Shown: positions 19,327 through 29,135, counted from the first letter of the stretch. The stretch: DNA of 64,000 nt from Bacteroidota bacterium (GCA_026391795.1 JAPLDI010000007.1:1-64000); one strand, 5' to 3'. Program-made: numbers and translations. The notes: generated by a model not told the origin, from the sequence alone.

Positions 19327-20286
19327 TTAAACATTATTTAATGCAAACCTTTCGAGTGCATGCTTGATCTTCTGGGCAAGTTTTGCCTCATGGATCTCCT
19401 TTGACATCAGGATCATGTTCCGGATGGCATTGCCGTTCGAAATTCCGTGCCCGACAAGAACAGTAGAATTGATACCGAGGATCGGGGTACCGCCGTAGGT
19501 TTCATAATTGAACCGGTCGAGGTAAGGATCTTTCATTCCCCTTTTTAAAAACACCCTGTACATGGCTTCAATCTGTTTAAGCACAATATTGCCGACGAAT
19601 CCGTCGCAAACTATGACATCCACATTATCCCTGAACAATTCCCTTCCCTCCACATTTCCCACAAAATTATAATCCTTCGAATCTTTCATCAGCTGAAAGG
19701 CAGACTGGGTTGTAAGGCTCCCTTTTTTCTCTTCCGATCCGATATTGAGAAGCCCGACGCGTGGATTCTTGACATGAAAAACATTTTCTGCAAAGAGAGA
19801 ACCCAGCAGTCCGAACTGGTACATAACATCCGGTTTGCTGTCGGGGTTGGTTCCCACATCGATCAACACGCAATTACCGCCGTTTTCTTTTGGAATGTAG
19901 GCAGGAGTACTGGGACGGATGATCCCCTGGATGGTGTTTACACTGTAGATGGATCCGACCATCATGGCCCCGCTGCTCCCGGCACTTGCGAATGCATGGA
20001 TCTCCTTGTGCTTAAGCATCCTGAAACCTACGGCGATGCTTGAGTTGGGCTTATTGAGCAAAGCTTTTGTCGGCTGCTCATCCATTTCGATCAGATCAGG
20101 AGCATCTACAATATCGAACAGGTCAGCGCGGATTTTTTCCTCTTTCAGAAATGCAAGAATAATTTCCTCGTCGCCGATCAGCACGATACGGTCGGTTTTC
20201 GGCAACTCCTTCTGGGCCAGGATAGCTCCGTGAAGCGCAGCTTTTGGTGCAAAATCACCCCCTAAAACATCTAATCCGATTTTCAT
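19327..20286 (-). CDS. plsX: Phosphate acyltransferase PlsX
   Basis: 319 residues. It converts acyl-ACP to acyl-phosphate for phospholipid synthesis at the membrane surface. Family marks: [69 protein letters not shown] and [17 protein letters not shown]. It follows rpmF after a 122-base gap that shows no gene. Confidence 0.96.
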   Translation of the reverse strand: MKIGLDVLGGDFAPKAALHGAILAQKELPKTDRIVLIGDEEIILAFLKEEKIRADLFDIVDAPDLIEMDEQPTKALLNKPNSSIAVGFRMLKHKEIHAFASAGSSGAMMVGSIYSVNTIQGIIRPSTPAYIPKENGGNCVLIDVGTNPDSKPDVMYQFGLLGSLFAENVFHVKNPRVGLLNIGSEEKKGSLTTQSAFQLMKDSKDYNFVGNVEGRELFRDNVDVIVCDGFVGNIVLKQIEAMYRVFLKRGMKDPYLDRFNYETYGGTPILGINSTVLVGHGISNGNAIRNMILMSKEIHEAKLAQKIKHALERFALNNV

Positions 20287-20408
20287 TTGCCTGGAATTAA
20301 ATTACTGATCTGAATGATGGCCCCAAAAAGATCGATCAGGTATACCCCCTGCGGATGCAAATCCGGTATCTGATCAGATCCCCTGGAAATTATGAGATCT
20401 GGCGGGAA

Positions 20409-20594
20409 TTATTCAGCGGTTGCCTTAACGATGGCCTGCTTCCCTCTGTAGTAACCGCAATCAGGACAAGCCCTGTGATACAATACAGGAGCTCCGCAAT
20501 TTGAACATAGCCCGACTGTAGGAGCAGTTGCTTTATAATGGGTCCTTCTCTTATCTCTCCGTGTAGTGGAGATTTTGTGTTTCGGATGTGGCAT
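20409..20594 (-). CDS. rpmF: 50S ribosomal protein L32
   Basis: 61 residues. Basic N-terminus ([20 protein letters not shown]) and a zinc ribbon with CSNCG and CPDCG. It is a component of the large ribosomal subunit. The DUF177-rpmF-plsX-fabH order is widely conserved and links ribosome and lipid synthesis. Confidence 0.96.
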   Translation of the reverse strand: MPHPKHKISTTRRDKRRTHYKATAPTVGLCSNCGAPVLYHRACPDCGYYRGKQAIVKATAE

Positions 20595-20600
20595 AACTTA

Positions 20601-20637
20601 GTTAATTATGAATGATGAATGATGAATTACGAATTTT
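20601..20637. repeat. TGAATGATGAATTACGAATT repeat inside an operon
   Basis: The gap between the DUF177 gene and rpmF holds TTAATTATG followed by repeated GAATGAT and ATTACGAATT words. The same AATTACGAATT word occurs at 18240-18257 and in the YdcF-like gene near 32815. It is an intercistronic insertion within an essential operon. Confidence 0.6.
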
Positions 20638-20650
20638 ACTTTTTTACAAC

Positions 20651-21184
20651 TTATTTTTTACTCTTTTTAGCATTCTTCAGCTGGGCTAAGACGTCCCATC
20701 TGGGATCAGGACCGGGCTCAGCCTGAAAGTCTTCCAGCCTGCTGACCACTTCAGGATCACAGGTGCTTTCACCTTGCTCGTTTTCAGGATGTACCCTGCG
20801 AACAGGCAGTGAAAGATGAATGTATTCATAAATAAAAGAACTGACATCAAAATGATTCTCCCCGAAGGGTACAACCTGAATATCCTCACTCTCCTCGTGG
20901 AATGCACCCCCGAATTTCAGGATAAGGCGCTCCTTCCCTTCAACCGCAAGGTCAAACATTTCATAGCACCGGTCGCAGGGAACCTTGACTTTTCCTTTAA
21001 AATCAAAATGGAAAACCAGCAGGTTATCTTCCTTTTCAATGACCAGATGCAGTTGAATCAGCCCATTCTTTATCTCAGAATATTCAAAATGTTCAAAGAA
21101 CGAATCGTCAATTTCAAAGTCGAACTGATGAGATCCCGGCTTTAACCCCGTTACAGGGATAATGAATTGAGTCAGGTAATCCAT
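20651..21184 (-). CDS. DUF177 (YceD-like) protein
   Basis: 177 residues. The DUF177 signature VKVPCDRCYEMFDLAVEG is present, with HFDVSSFIYEYIHLSLPVRR downstream and the late DPRWDVLAQLKNAKKSKK tail. In E. coli the related YceD is linked to 23S rRNA processing. It is the first gene of the rpmF-plsX-fabH operon and has a strong promoter. Confidence 0.88.
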   Translation of the reverse strand: MDYLTQFIIPVTGLKPGSHQFDFEIDDSFFEHFEYSEIKNGLIQLHLVIEKEDNLLVFHFDFKGKVKVPCDRCYEMFDLAVEGKERLILKFGGAFHEESEDIQVVPFGENHFDVSSFIYEYIHLSLPVRRVHPENEQGESTCDPEVVSRLEDFQAEPGPDPRWDVLAQLKNAKKSKK

Positions 21185-21212
21185 TCCAACCTCCCTTTCA
21201 TCAAAAAGAGCG

Positions 21213-21244
21213 CAAAATTAAAAATTAATCTGATGAATTACAAA
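21213..21244 (-). promoter_or_regulatory. Promoter of the DUF177-rpmF-plsX-fabH operon
   Basis: On the minus strand: TTTG (21244-21241), 20 bases, then TAATTTTG (21220-21213). This is a full match to the Bacteroidetes -33/-7 consensus. Transcription would start about 20 bases before the ATG at 21184. Confidence 0.75.
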
Positions 21245-21374
21245 TCTTTATTCCTTGCCCCCTTACTAAGGCCTTTGGAAATTAACCGTTTTCCCCTACT
21301 TTTACAGGTTCAATTCAACAGGATAACGTTCCTTTTTCTTCTTATCATAACAAGTATCAAAAGACCGTAAAGCC

Positions 21375-22286
21375 ATGTTCCAGAAACTGATTGCCGGAAT
21401 GCTCCCCTATATGCCGAAAAAACTGGTATGGATCTTTTCCAGAAAGTATATCGCCGGAGAAACCATCGAAGATGCCATCCGGGTATCCCGGGAGTTGAAT
21501 TCACAGGGCATCAAAGTCACGATCGACCTGCTCGGTGAATTTATTTCCGATCTGAAACAGGCCGAAGCGAACAGGGAGACCTACCTTCAGATCATCGACC
21601 GGATCCAGGCTGAGAAGATCGATGGAAATTACTCCCTGAAACCTACCTCGTTCGGACTTCTCCTCGATGCAGGGGTTTGTTACCAGAACATCAGGCAAAT
21701 TGTGGAGAAAGCAGCAGGATATGATAACTTTATCAGGGTTGATATGGAAGACTCACCCTGCACCGACCTCGAGATAGAGCTTTTCCGGAAACTGAAAAAA
21801 GAATTCCCTTCCCATGTAGGACTGGTGCTTCAGGCATATCTTCGTCGTACACTGGACGATATCAAAAATATGGAGGACCTTCACTCCGCGGCCGTTCCCC
21901 TGAATTTCAGGCTTTGCAAAGGAATCTATGTTGAACCGGAAGCAATTGCCTTTAAGAAATACCAGGAAGTGAATGACCATTACCTCGCTGACCTCGATCA
22001 TATCTTCAGCAAGGGAATGTATCCCGGAATAGCCACACACGACAAGCCCCTTGTGGAAGGAGCTTACCAGCTGATCAGCAAATACAAACTTCCTTCAACT
22101 GCTTATGAATTCCAGATGTTATACGGAGTTACCCCGGAATTACGAAAAAGCATCGTGGAAAAAGGGCATCCAATGCGGGTTTATATTCCTTTCGGAAAAG
22201 AGTGGTTCGGTTACTCCACAAGAAGGCTGAAAGAAAACCCCAAGATGGCAACGCACATCATCAAGGCGCTGTTTATACGCAAGTAA
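21375..22286 (+). CDS. Proline dehydrogenase (monofunctional)
   Basis: 303 residues. The PRODH barrel motifs are visible: VTIDLLGEF, NYSLKPTSFGLLLD, FIRVDMEDS, VLQAYLRRTLDDI, RLCKGIYVEP and IATHDKPL. It oxidises proline to pyrroline-5-carboxylate using FAD at the inner membrane. The P5C dehydrogenase domain of PutA is absent and no separate gene for it lies in the window. It is convergent, with an 11-base gap, with a large FAD/Fe-S oxidoreductase that may also act on proline-like amino acids. Confidence 0.92.
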   Translation: MFQKLIAGMLPYMPKKLVWIFSRKYIAGETIEDAIRVSRELNSQGIKVTIDLLGEFISDLKQAEANRETYLQIIDRIQAEKIDGNYSLKPTSFGLLLDAGVCYQNIRQIVEKAAGYDNFIRVDMEDSPCTDLEIELFRKLKKEFPSHVGLVLQAYLRRTLDDIKNMEDLHSAAVPLNFRLCKGIYVEPEAIAFKKYQEVNDHYLADLDHIFSKGMYPGIATHDKPLVEGAYQLISKYKLPSTAYEFQMLYGVTPELRKSIVEKGHPMRVYIPFGKEWFGYSTRRLKENPKMATHIIKALFIRK

Positions 22287-22297
22287 CAGCTCGTCAG

Positions 22298-25200
22298 CTA
22301 TTTAAAGGCTCTCTCCAGCATTCCGTCGCCTGTCATTTTCAGGCGGTCGAAATAGGACGGAGCAGGTTTCCCAAGCAGTTTATCAACATACATTCTTGCG
22401 AGGTACTGACCCAGCATAAATCCCTGGCCGCGCAAGCCGAGGAACAGCCCGAGTTCAGGGTCGATGATCATTCTGGGTTCAACATAATAACCTGCCCATA
22501 CCGCCTGGAATCCAACGGAGGAAAGTTCCGGGATCCAGTTGGTGAATATCTCGGAGGCGATCTCTGCAAATTCCTCTGAATTGATCCGGATGTTTTTATC
22601 TGCCTCCTGTGGCTCAAATGCCGGAGAAGCGCAGCCGATGATCTGTCCTGTTTCGCCAAGCTGTTGTCCGTAAACCGCCATAAACCCTTTGTATTTCCTA
22701 CGGTCGATCAGCATCCCCAGCGGAGCCCCGTTGATCCCCATCATCGGGAGCCTGCGGGTGATGAAGGCCTGGTGTTTTACCGGAAACAACCCGGTTTCAA
22801 AACCCAGCATCCGGGCAAATTTCTCACCCTCGGGACCGAGAGCATTGATAAAGACTTCCGTTTCGTATTCAACATATTTTTTTTCATGATTGAGGGTCAG
22901 GACGAAATAATGGTTTTCCTCTTTTCTTATGTCCACCAGGCGGCAATCTTCTTCAACCTTTCCACCCTTGTCGATCCCGATCCTGCGGATGAGGTCGATG
23001 ACGCGTCCCGGCGTGGCCTGCCAGCAATCTTTTGTGATCAGTGCGGAGATGTATGTGGTAAGTGAGGCGTTGATCCGCGGAGAGATCTCCTTCTGAAAAT
23101 CTTTGGGACCGACCATGTATGCATTCGACCAGGCCATCGATTCAACAAGTGCATCGTACATTGCCTGATCATGGGCAAAGGTGACATAATTGATGGGACG
23201 GTAATTGACATCATGAAGTTCCTGGAGTTCCCTGAAAATTTCATGATTACGGGTGGCTATCTCCGACAGCTCGGGGAGTGAGAAATTGGGACGGCCGCCG
23301 GCAATATTGCGCCAGGAAGCCCCGCGGCCAAAGTTGATCAGCACCGGTTCCATCTTCTCTTCGCTGAGGTACCTGAACAGCGCGCTGCCCCCGATCCCTC
23401 CGCCTGCAATGAGTGACCTGACTTTTACCTTTTTCGGCAGGTTGCCATTGATGGCCGTGATCACCTTTTCGTGAACCGTACGGGGATAGAGTTCACCCAT
23501 GGATACCTGGTTTGACAAGGGTCCCCGGGGAGTGGGCTCGCCCACGATGGAAATACCGGAGCCGGCCAGGCGCTGCTTCAGCCGCTTGATGCACCGCTTT
23601 CCCCGGCAGGCGCCCATTCCCAGGCGGGTCGTGTGTTTAACCTCATCAACAGAAATGAACTTGCGGTCGCCGATGGTTTCAAGGATCTCATCCAGGGTCA
23701 CATCATCGCAATGACAGACATAGGTCGGTACTGCACTTTCATATTGATACGGTTCGAATGTCACCGGCGAAGGGTAATTCTCTTTCACAATAAATCCCCT
23801 GACCCGCGCAAGTTCTTCCCCGTGAACATCCGTTGATCTTACCCTTGCAATGTTTGTTTTATTGGGTTTCTTCATTATTTTTTCGACAATTCCTTCTCCC
23901 AGTTTCTTCCCGTTGTTATCCACCAGGTAGCATGCTGATTTCTCTGTTACTTCATATTCGATCGGAAGAAAGAGCCAGTCTTTTTTCAGGTTATAGCCGA
24001 AGATGGCAAGTCCGGGGCACTGGAATACACAATCCATACAGCCGGTGCATTTCGAGAAGTCGATGGCTGGTACCGTACTTGTGGACGATTTGGTAATGGC
24101 ACTGTTCGGACACGCAAACGCGCAGGGGTTACATGCAAAGCCATAAAGGCAATCGATGAGAACGAACCCCTTTTCCTGCATGCGAACCGGCGAAGGCAGG
24201 TAAGGCTCCTCGATGATCCTGACCGGGTGCTGTTGTGAATCGATGTATTCCTTTGAGGTAAGGAGGAACGAATCATAGTCAAACTTCTCTCCCATCTCCT
24301 GGAGGATCTCGAACGCTACCTGTTTGCCCCTGACCACGGCGCTTGTACCTTCGCCGATGCGGATGGCATCGCCGGCACCGAAACATTTTCTTCCAAAAAT
24401 CTCATTGCCCTTGATGAGCAACTGATCATCCGATACAAGACCTGTGCAGATATTGATGGCATCGATCCCGCTGATGATCTTTTCGGTACCGGGAACGGCA
24501 TTAAAATCTTTGCACTCGGCGATAACAGCACCCGTGATCCCGTCATGATTTTCATTTGGGATCGCTTTCAGGAGGATGTGAGATGTAAAAACCGGGATTC
24601 CCAGCCTGCGCACACGGTTAGCCTGCACCGGGAAACCGCCTTCGAAGGCCTGGGCTTCTATGATCGCCTTTACGCATGCCCCTGCCTGCATCAGCTGGTA
24701 GGATGTAAGGTAGCCGATGTTCCCGGCTCCGACCGTCAGGATGTTTTTGCCCAGCAGCGTTAGTTCGTTGTTCATCATCTTCTGGACAACTGCAGCCGTG
24801 AAGACACCGGGCAGATCATCATTTTCAAACGTCGGCATAAACGGAACGGCTCCGGTGGCAACAACCAGGTACTCGGCATCCACAAAATAGATCTCCTCGC
24901 TGAGGATGTTCTTAACAGCGATCCTTCCTCCTTCCAGCAGATCCCAAACGGTGGAGTTCAGGAAGATCCCGGAGGGATCATCGCCGGCAAGGGTTCTGGC
25001 AATGTCGAAACCGCGCATACCTCCGAATTTCTGTTCGCTTTCGAAGAAGAAGAACTGGTGGGTCTGCATGAGAAACTGTCCGCCGATCTTGTCGTTGTTA
25101 TCGATCACAAGGTTGGGAACGGAATGTTTGTTCAGCTCTTCCCGGGCAGCCAGTCCGGCAGGACCAGCGCCAATGATGGCGACCGTGGTCTTGTATACAT

Positions 25201-25531
25201 TTATCGGGGTTTCTTTGATATAGTTGGTCCGGTAAGGCGCATAATCGTGGGGGATCTCCTTCACCTCTTTGACCTGATCGACCCGTGTGATGCAGATCCT
25301 TTTTATTTGACCGTCGACAAGCATCTCACAGGCTCCGCATTTCCCGATCCCGCACTCCAGGCTTCGCTCCCGGTTTGTGAGACTGTGGCTGTGAACAGGG
25401 AATCCTGCCTGGTGAAGGGCGGCAGCAATGGTAAATCCTTTTTCACCGGTTATTTCCTTTCCTTCATAGAGGAACGTTGATTTTTCTGCAGGGAGGATTT
25501 CAAGGATCGGATGGGTTTCAATTTTGTACAT
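22298..25531 (-). CDS. Five-module FAD/Fe-S amino-acid dehydrogenase-like fusion
   Basis: 1077 residues from the ATG at 25531, which follows a TAATTTTG promoter box; the longer frame to 25648 is excluded by that box. Modules in order: 2Fe-2S ferredoxin (10-95, CGIGKCGAC ... C), pyridine-nucleotide-disulfide oxidoreductase (FAD loop VAIIGAGPAG near 116, NAD loop TVGAGNIGYL near 262), two 4Fe-4S motifs (about 465-507, CTGCMDCVFQCP), BFD-like 2Fe-2S (about 602-643, CHCDD ... GACRGKRC) and a DAO-type FAD oxidase (from about 704, LIAGGGIGGSA). Separate subunits with these modules form HcnABC, opine and D-hydroxyproline dehydrogenases. Substrate unknown; PRODH next door suggests an imino acid. Confidence 0.85.
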   Translation of the reverse strand: MYKIETHPILEILPAEKSTFLYEGKEITGEKGFTIAAALHQAGFPVHSHSLTNRERSLECGIGKCGACEMLVDGQIKRICITRVDQVKEVKEIPHDYAPYRTNYIKETPINVYKTTVAIIGAGPAGLAAREELNKHSVPNLVIDNNDKIGGQFLMQTHQFFFFESEQKFGGMRGFDIARTLAGDDPSGIFLNSTVWDLLEGGRIAVKNILSEEIYFVDAEYLVVATGAVPFMPTFENDDLPGVFTAAVVQKMMNNELTLLGKNILTVGAGNIGYLTSYQLMQAGACVKAIIEAQAFEGGFPVQANRVRRLGIPVFTSHILLKAIPNENHDGITGAVIAECKDFNAVPGTEKIISGIDAINICTGLVSDDQLLIKGNEIFGRKCFGAGDAIRIGEGTSAVVRGKQVAFEILQEMGEKFDYDSFLLTSKEYIDSQQHPVRIIEEPYLPSPVRMQEKGFVLIDCLYGFACNPCAFACPNSAITKSSTSTVPAIDFSKCTGCMDCVFQCPGLAIFGYNLKKDWLFLPIEYEVTEKSACYLVDNNGKKLGEGIVEKIMKKPNKTNIARVRSTDVHGEELARVRGFIVKENYPSPVTFEPYQYESAVPTYVCHCDDVTLDEILETIGDRKFISVDEVKHTTRLGMGACRGKRCIKRLKQRLAGSGISIVGEPTPRGPLSNQVSMGELYPRTVHEKVITAINGNLPKKVKVRSLIAGGGIGGSALFRYLSEEKMEPVLINFGRGASWRNIAGGRPNFSLPELSEIATRNHEIFRELQELHDVNYRPINYVTFAHDQAMYDALVESMAWSNAYMVGPKDFQKEISPRINASLTTYISALITKDCWQATPGRVIDLIRRIGIDKGGKVEEDCRLVDIRKEENHYFVLTLNHEKKYVEYETEVFINALGPEGEKFARMLGFETGLFPVKHQAFITRRLPMMGINGAPLGMLIDRRKYKGFMAVYGQQLGETGQIIGCASPAFEPQEADKNIRINSEEFAEIASEIFTNWIPELSSVGFQAVWAGYYVEPRMIIDPELGLFLGLRGQGFMLGQYLARMYVDKLLGKPAPSYFDRLKMTGDGMLERAFK

Positions 25532-25587
25532 GGCAGTGAAGTAAATAGAACGAGTGTTAGGATAATGAGAACGATTGAATGCAGCCG

Positions 25588-25595
25588 CAAAATTA
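25588..25595 (-). promoter_or_regulatory. -7 box upstream of the oxidoreductase fusion
   Basis: TAATTTTG on the minus strand, 57 bases before the chosen ATG at 25531. It supports the shorter start and gives the fusion its own transcript, separate from the upstream barrel gene. Confidence 0.5.
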
Positions 25596-25644
25596 TGGTT
25601 TTTCTTGTTCCCGGACCGAAAATCAGCAAGGTTTTTCATAAGGC

Positions 25645-26562
25645 TCAAAGATGAACATAGAAGCCGAAAGTGACAAGGTTCTCCAGCTGAATACTCCGGC
25701 TTACTTTCTCCTCATAGATAACCCTTGTCTGGATGCTGGCTTTCAGGAACCTGTTGATCCGGATTCCAAAATTATTTTTAAGGGTGACATCCACAGGTGC
25801 CGTGTAATTTTTAAAAACGAGCAGATCGCAATTCCATCGGAATCTTTTAAAAAACTCTTTGTCTGCAAGAAATTGCAGGCTGATGCCATATTCAAACCGA
25901 TGGTCCTTTCCTTCCGGAATACCATAATAGGTATCTGTATTCTGCCTTTTGAAGATGCTCTTGTCACGGATCCAGGTAAGTTTTGCCGCTGACAATCCCA
26001 GGCTGACCGAACCAAAATCCCGCCATTTAACAGAAAATCCTCCCGAAAAAGTGCATAGTAAAGGTGTACAGAATGAAGAATTCAGGACTTTGACGACCCT
26101 TCCGCTATCGTCAACGGAATAATCGTACCCGTTCATGATCCTTGAAGCCAGCGTGGAATTTATGGAAAAGTTCAGTTTCTTCCAAATCCGGATATCGAAA
26201 CGGGAATTCAATGTATTGTCGTCGGTATTAACCTTGGTGAGACTGTCAAAATAGCTCAGCAACCCGAGATTGTGCAGGATGGATCCTGAAAAGCCGACCA
26301 GGCTGTCGGCGGAGATTGAAAAAACATATTTCAGATTCTGGAGGAGGATGACCTGGCTGGCATTTTTATCATGGTGCCAGTTTAAGAAAAGATAATTGCT
26401 GAAGGTGAGCGAACCCTCCAGCTCCTGCCTGAAATGTACCTTCCTCCCCGAGATTTCTTTCAGGATTGAATCGGGCGACAACCACGATTGGGTATTTGCT
26501 GATGCTGAAAGGATCAGGCAAAGTACCAGGATTGATTTTTGTTTTTTCTTTCTTCCCCACAA
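25645..26562 (-). CDS. Outer-membrane beta-barrel protein (DUF3078-like)
   Basis: 305 residues. The start is TTG at 26562 (an in-frame stop lies two codons before it), giving KKKQK and a signal peptide (SILVLCLILSASANTQ). The rest consists of amphipathic beta strands (YVFSISADSLVGFSGSI, KKLNFSINSTLASRI, FSVKWRDFGSVSLGLSAAKL) and ends in an aromatic strand (LVTFGFYVHL). This is the layout of DUF3078-type outer-membrane proteins of Bacteroidota; the family call is from strand pattern and order, not a firm match. It lies 113 bases before the oxidoreductase fusion on the same strand. Confidence 0.55.
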   Translation of the reverse strand: MWGRKKKQKSILVLCLILSASANTQSWLSPDSILKEISGRKVHFRQELEGSLTFSNYLFLNWHHDKNASQVILLQNLKYVFSISADSLVGFSGSILHNLGLLSYFDSLTKVNTDDNTLNSRFDIRIWKKLNFSINSTLASRIMNGYDYSVDDSGRVVKVLNSSFCTPLLCTFSGGFSVKWRDFGSVSLGLSAAKLTWIRDKSIFKRQNTDTYYGIPEGKDHRFEYGISLQFLADKEFFKRFRWNCDLLVFKNYTAPVDVTLKNNFGIRINRFLKASIQTRVIYEEKVSRSIQLENLVTFGFYVHL

Positions 26563-26768
26563 TCTTCACCATTTTGAAAAAACAGAACCGGGCATATCCG
26601 GATTGTTGACTCTTTTATCTTCTGAAAATCCGTAGCATCCTTTACGGTTAACATCTTTTTTAATCATCAACCCGGACGCGGGAGCAGGTAATATTTAACC
26701 GCAAAGGGCGCCAGGTTTAAGCAAAGATCGCAATGATGTTTATTTGCTATTTGACTGAATATACTTCC

Positions 26769-27371
26769 TTACAATTTTTTAATCCGGCTTTTTGTCATGT
26801 TCCAGGATTTCTGTATGTCAACATTCAGGTTAATGACCAGGATCCTTAAGTCCTTGCGTTTTTGTGCGGAAGGGATGGTTTCAAAGAGCCGTTCGTTCAT
26901 TTTCCCGATGAATTTTGCCCATGTATTGATGACCAGGAAATCGAATTCCCCCCTGACGGGAAGTTTCGTTGAAGGATCCGGAACCGCCACAATCTCCGAA
27001 AACAGTTTTTCGATATCAATGAAGGTGTCAAACTGATAAACGGTGTCTTTTTTCAGGTGATCTACAAAATATCCCCCCGACCACTGACAGCGAGCCGAGT
27101 CGGTTGCAATCTTTTTAAAATCCGGGTTGATGATCATGGTACTAAGAATGTATTTTTTCAGATGAGGGTCCTTCACCATTTTAATGTAGCTTGTCGAATC
27201 CTTGAAAACATAGAAGTTTTCAACAGGGTAATGGTGCTTCTTTAAGAACCTGGTCAGCGATTCCGCTGACTCCGCTTTTGGGTCTGTGATCCCATAATGC
27301 ATTTTTAGTATTGATTGACATCCTGTAATCTGGAAGAACAGCAGAACCATAAGGAATAAAATCTTTTTCAT
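26769..27371 (-). CDS. Unknown lipoprotein
   Basis: 200 residues from the ATG at 27371 (MKKILFLMVLLFFQITGC), which places a lipobox ITGC at residue 18; upstream in-frame starts would bury the signal. The mature part is mixed charged/hydrophobic with TSYIKMVKDPHLKKYILSTM and GEFDFLVINTWAKFIGKMNE, and no family I recognise. The C-terminal half resembles a thioredoxin-like surface but lacks CxxC. It lies 87 bases downstream of another small secreted protein on the same strand, probably in one transcript. Confidence 0.6.
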   Translation of the reverse strand: MKKILFLMVLLFFQITGCQSILKMHYGITDPKAESAESLTRFLKKHHYPVENFYVFKDSTSYIKMVKDPHLKKYILSTMIINPDFKKIATDSARCQWSGGYFVDHLKKDTVYQFDTFIDIEKLFSEIVAVPDPSTKLPVRGEFDFLVINTWAKFIGKMNERLFETIPSAQKRKDLRILVINLNVDIQKSWNMTKSRIKKL

Positions 27372-27458
27372 AGAATACATGTTAAGGAGATTGTTGAAGA
27401 TTGAAACAGAAAAGGGTTGGCAAAAAGCCACCTTTCAACCAACCCTTCAATATGTTGA

Positions 27459-27920
27459 TCACTTAAAAATAACGGTCACAACATCTCCGTTTTCCGTGTA
27501 AGGATATCTTCCCGGTGAAAGTCTGAAAGAGGCCGGCAGGCCAAGTTTTGCGAGGATCTCTTCTGAGAATGTGCCTTCACCATCAAGAATAAAATACCCT
27601 CCTTTTAAAAATTCTTTAGAGGTGCCCGGAAGAATTCCAGCCTTGATTGAGAATGTAAACACAATTTCATTTTTAGGTCTGATATCCAGGGAGCCTATAA
27701 TTTTCCCCGGTGAAACCGGGCTGTCAGAACCCCCGAATGAAATGTGAAAACAACAGCCATTATCCCTTGGTAAACAGCTTTTAGAAGGACCGTCCCAGTA
27801 GGCTTTTGATGAAAACTCAATGGAGATCAGTGCAGGTGAGAAACACACGGCAAACGACTCCTTAAAAGATGCGGTTAAAATGACAAGGATCAAACCCGAA
27901 ACAAAAAGTATCTTTTTCAT
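27459..27920 (-). CDS. Unknown small secreted protein
   Basis: 153 residues from the ATG at 27920. Signal peptide MKKILFVSGLILVILTASFK. Four cysteines sit close together in the mature part (CLPRDNGCCFHISFGGSD plus an earlier CFSP), perhaps forming disulfides in the periplasm or outside. No known domain was recognised. It precedes the unknown lipoprotein gene on the same strand. Confidence 0.55.
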   Translation of the reverse strand: MKKILFVSGLILVILTASFKESFAVCFSPALISIEFSSKAYWDGPSKSCLPRDNGCCFHISFGGSDSPVSPGKIIGSLDIRPKNEIVFTFSIKAGILPGTSKEFLKGGYFILDGEGTFSEEILAKLGLPASFRLSPGRYPYTENGDVVTVIFK

Positions 27921-28280
27921 ACAATTCAATTTTTAAATTTCCTGCTGCCGTATTCCCCGCCGGCAGCCTGCGGTCAATCATTTGGTTGTGGAAGCAACGA
28001 TTGCGCCTACCTGAAAAAACCACCCGTCCTGCGATCATTTTTTCCGTTTAACCTGGTTGTTCCTCCCCTTCATACCTCCTTTTTTTGGTTACTACTTTGC
28101 TTAATCGGCCGGGAGGATAAAAAGTAATACGGTCAGGGCAACTTTTTTTCCAACTTTTTGGGTTCAAAACTTTAAATAGATAAAAATCAAAATTTTACAA
28201 GAAACGCTTGGATATTAGTTGGAAATTTTTTAGTATCTTTGCACGCTCAATCAAAATTCAGAAAAACGGTAAAGGAGTTT
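27921..28280. other. Intergenic region between divergent genes
   Basis: About 360 bases without a gene. It contains the promoter box of the glycogen synthase gene (28234-28241) and a ribosome-binding site AAAGGAG just before its ATG. No repeat or RNA gene was recognised in the rest. Confidence 0.5.
28234..28241 (+). promoter_or_regulatory. -7 box of the glycogen synthase operon
   Basis: TATCTTTG matches TAnnTTTG. A TTG lies at 28208-28210, slightly farther upstream than usual. The leader is about 35 bases and carries AAAGGAG 5 bases before the ATG at 28281, which is unusually Shine-Dalgarno-like for this window. Confidence 0.6.
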
Positions 28281-29108
28281 ATGGAAAAAGCAAAGGTTTT
28301 ATTTGTTGCTCAGGAAATCATGCCTTACCTGAAAGAAAGCCACATGGGCCATATCGGCAGGCACCTGCCGCAGGGGATCCAGGAAAGAGGAAAAGAGATC
28401 CGCACATTCATGCCCCGGTACGGCCACATCAACGAGAGAAGGAACCAGCTTCACGAAGTGATCCGCCTCTCGGGAATGAATCTGATCATTGATGACACCG
28501 ATCATCCCCTGATCATTAAAGTAGCCTCGATCCAGCAAGCCCGGATGCAGATCTACTTTATTGACAACGAAGACTACTTCCAGCGGAAATTCATGCTTAC
28601 CGACAAGAACAATAAATTTTTCAAAGACAACGACGAGAGGGCCATTTTTTACTCCCGGGGCGTCCTGGAAACCGTGAAAAAACTTGGTTGGGGGCCTGAT
28701 GTCGTGCATTGCCACGGCTGGATCACGAGCCTGGTCCCGCTCAATATCAAGCGTGCATACCGCGACAACCCCCTCTTTACCGACACCAAAGTAATTTATT
28801 CCATTTACGACGACGACTTCCCCGATATGCTGTCGAAGGAATTCGCCAATAAAATAAAAATGGATGGAATCACAACCAAGGACCTCAAACACTATAAGAA
28901 CGCAAATTACGTTAGTATGATCAAGGCAGCCGTCGATTTTTCCGACGGGATCATCTTCGGCTCCCCGGAAATCAACCCTGAACTGAAAAAATATGTCAAA
29001 GAATCGGGCAAACCGCATCTCGAATTCCAGCCGATGGATAAGTACATCGAGGCCTATTCCGATTTCTATGATGAAATACTTGTTCAGGAATCGGTTGAAG
29101 TTGACTAA
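28281..29108 (+). CDS. Glycogen/starch synthase, catalytic N-domain protein
   Basis: 275 residues from the ATG at 28281, which has an AAAGGAG ribosome site. The N-terminal GT5 domain is recognisable: KVLFVAQEIMPYL, GRHLPQGIQERGKEIRTFMP, VVHCHGWITSLVPL and TKVIYSIYDDDF. The C-terminal GT1-like half of normal glycogen synthases (~480 residues) is missing, as in the short Bacteroidota family. Whether it elongates glycogen by itself is uncertain. The order glycogen synthase, DUF4270, glmS appears conserved in this phylum. Confidence 0.82.
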   Translation: MEKAKVLFVAQEIMPYLKESHMGHIGRHLPQGIQERGKEIRTFMPRYGHINERRNQLHEVIRLSGMNLIIDDTDHPLIIKVASIQQARMQIYFIDNEDYFQRKFMLTDKNNKFFKDNDERAIFYSRGVLETVKKLGWGPDVVHCHGWITSLVPLNIKRAYRDNPLFTDTKVIYSIYDDDFPDMLSKEFANKIKMDGITTKDLKHYKNANYVSMIKAAVDFSDGIIFGSPEINPELKKYVKESGKPHLEFQPMDKYIEAYSDFYDEILVQESVEVD

Positions 29109-29135
29109 TTACGGAACTTTCTAAAACTGCTTCTT

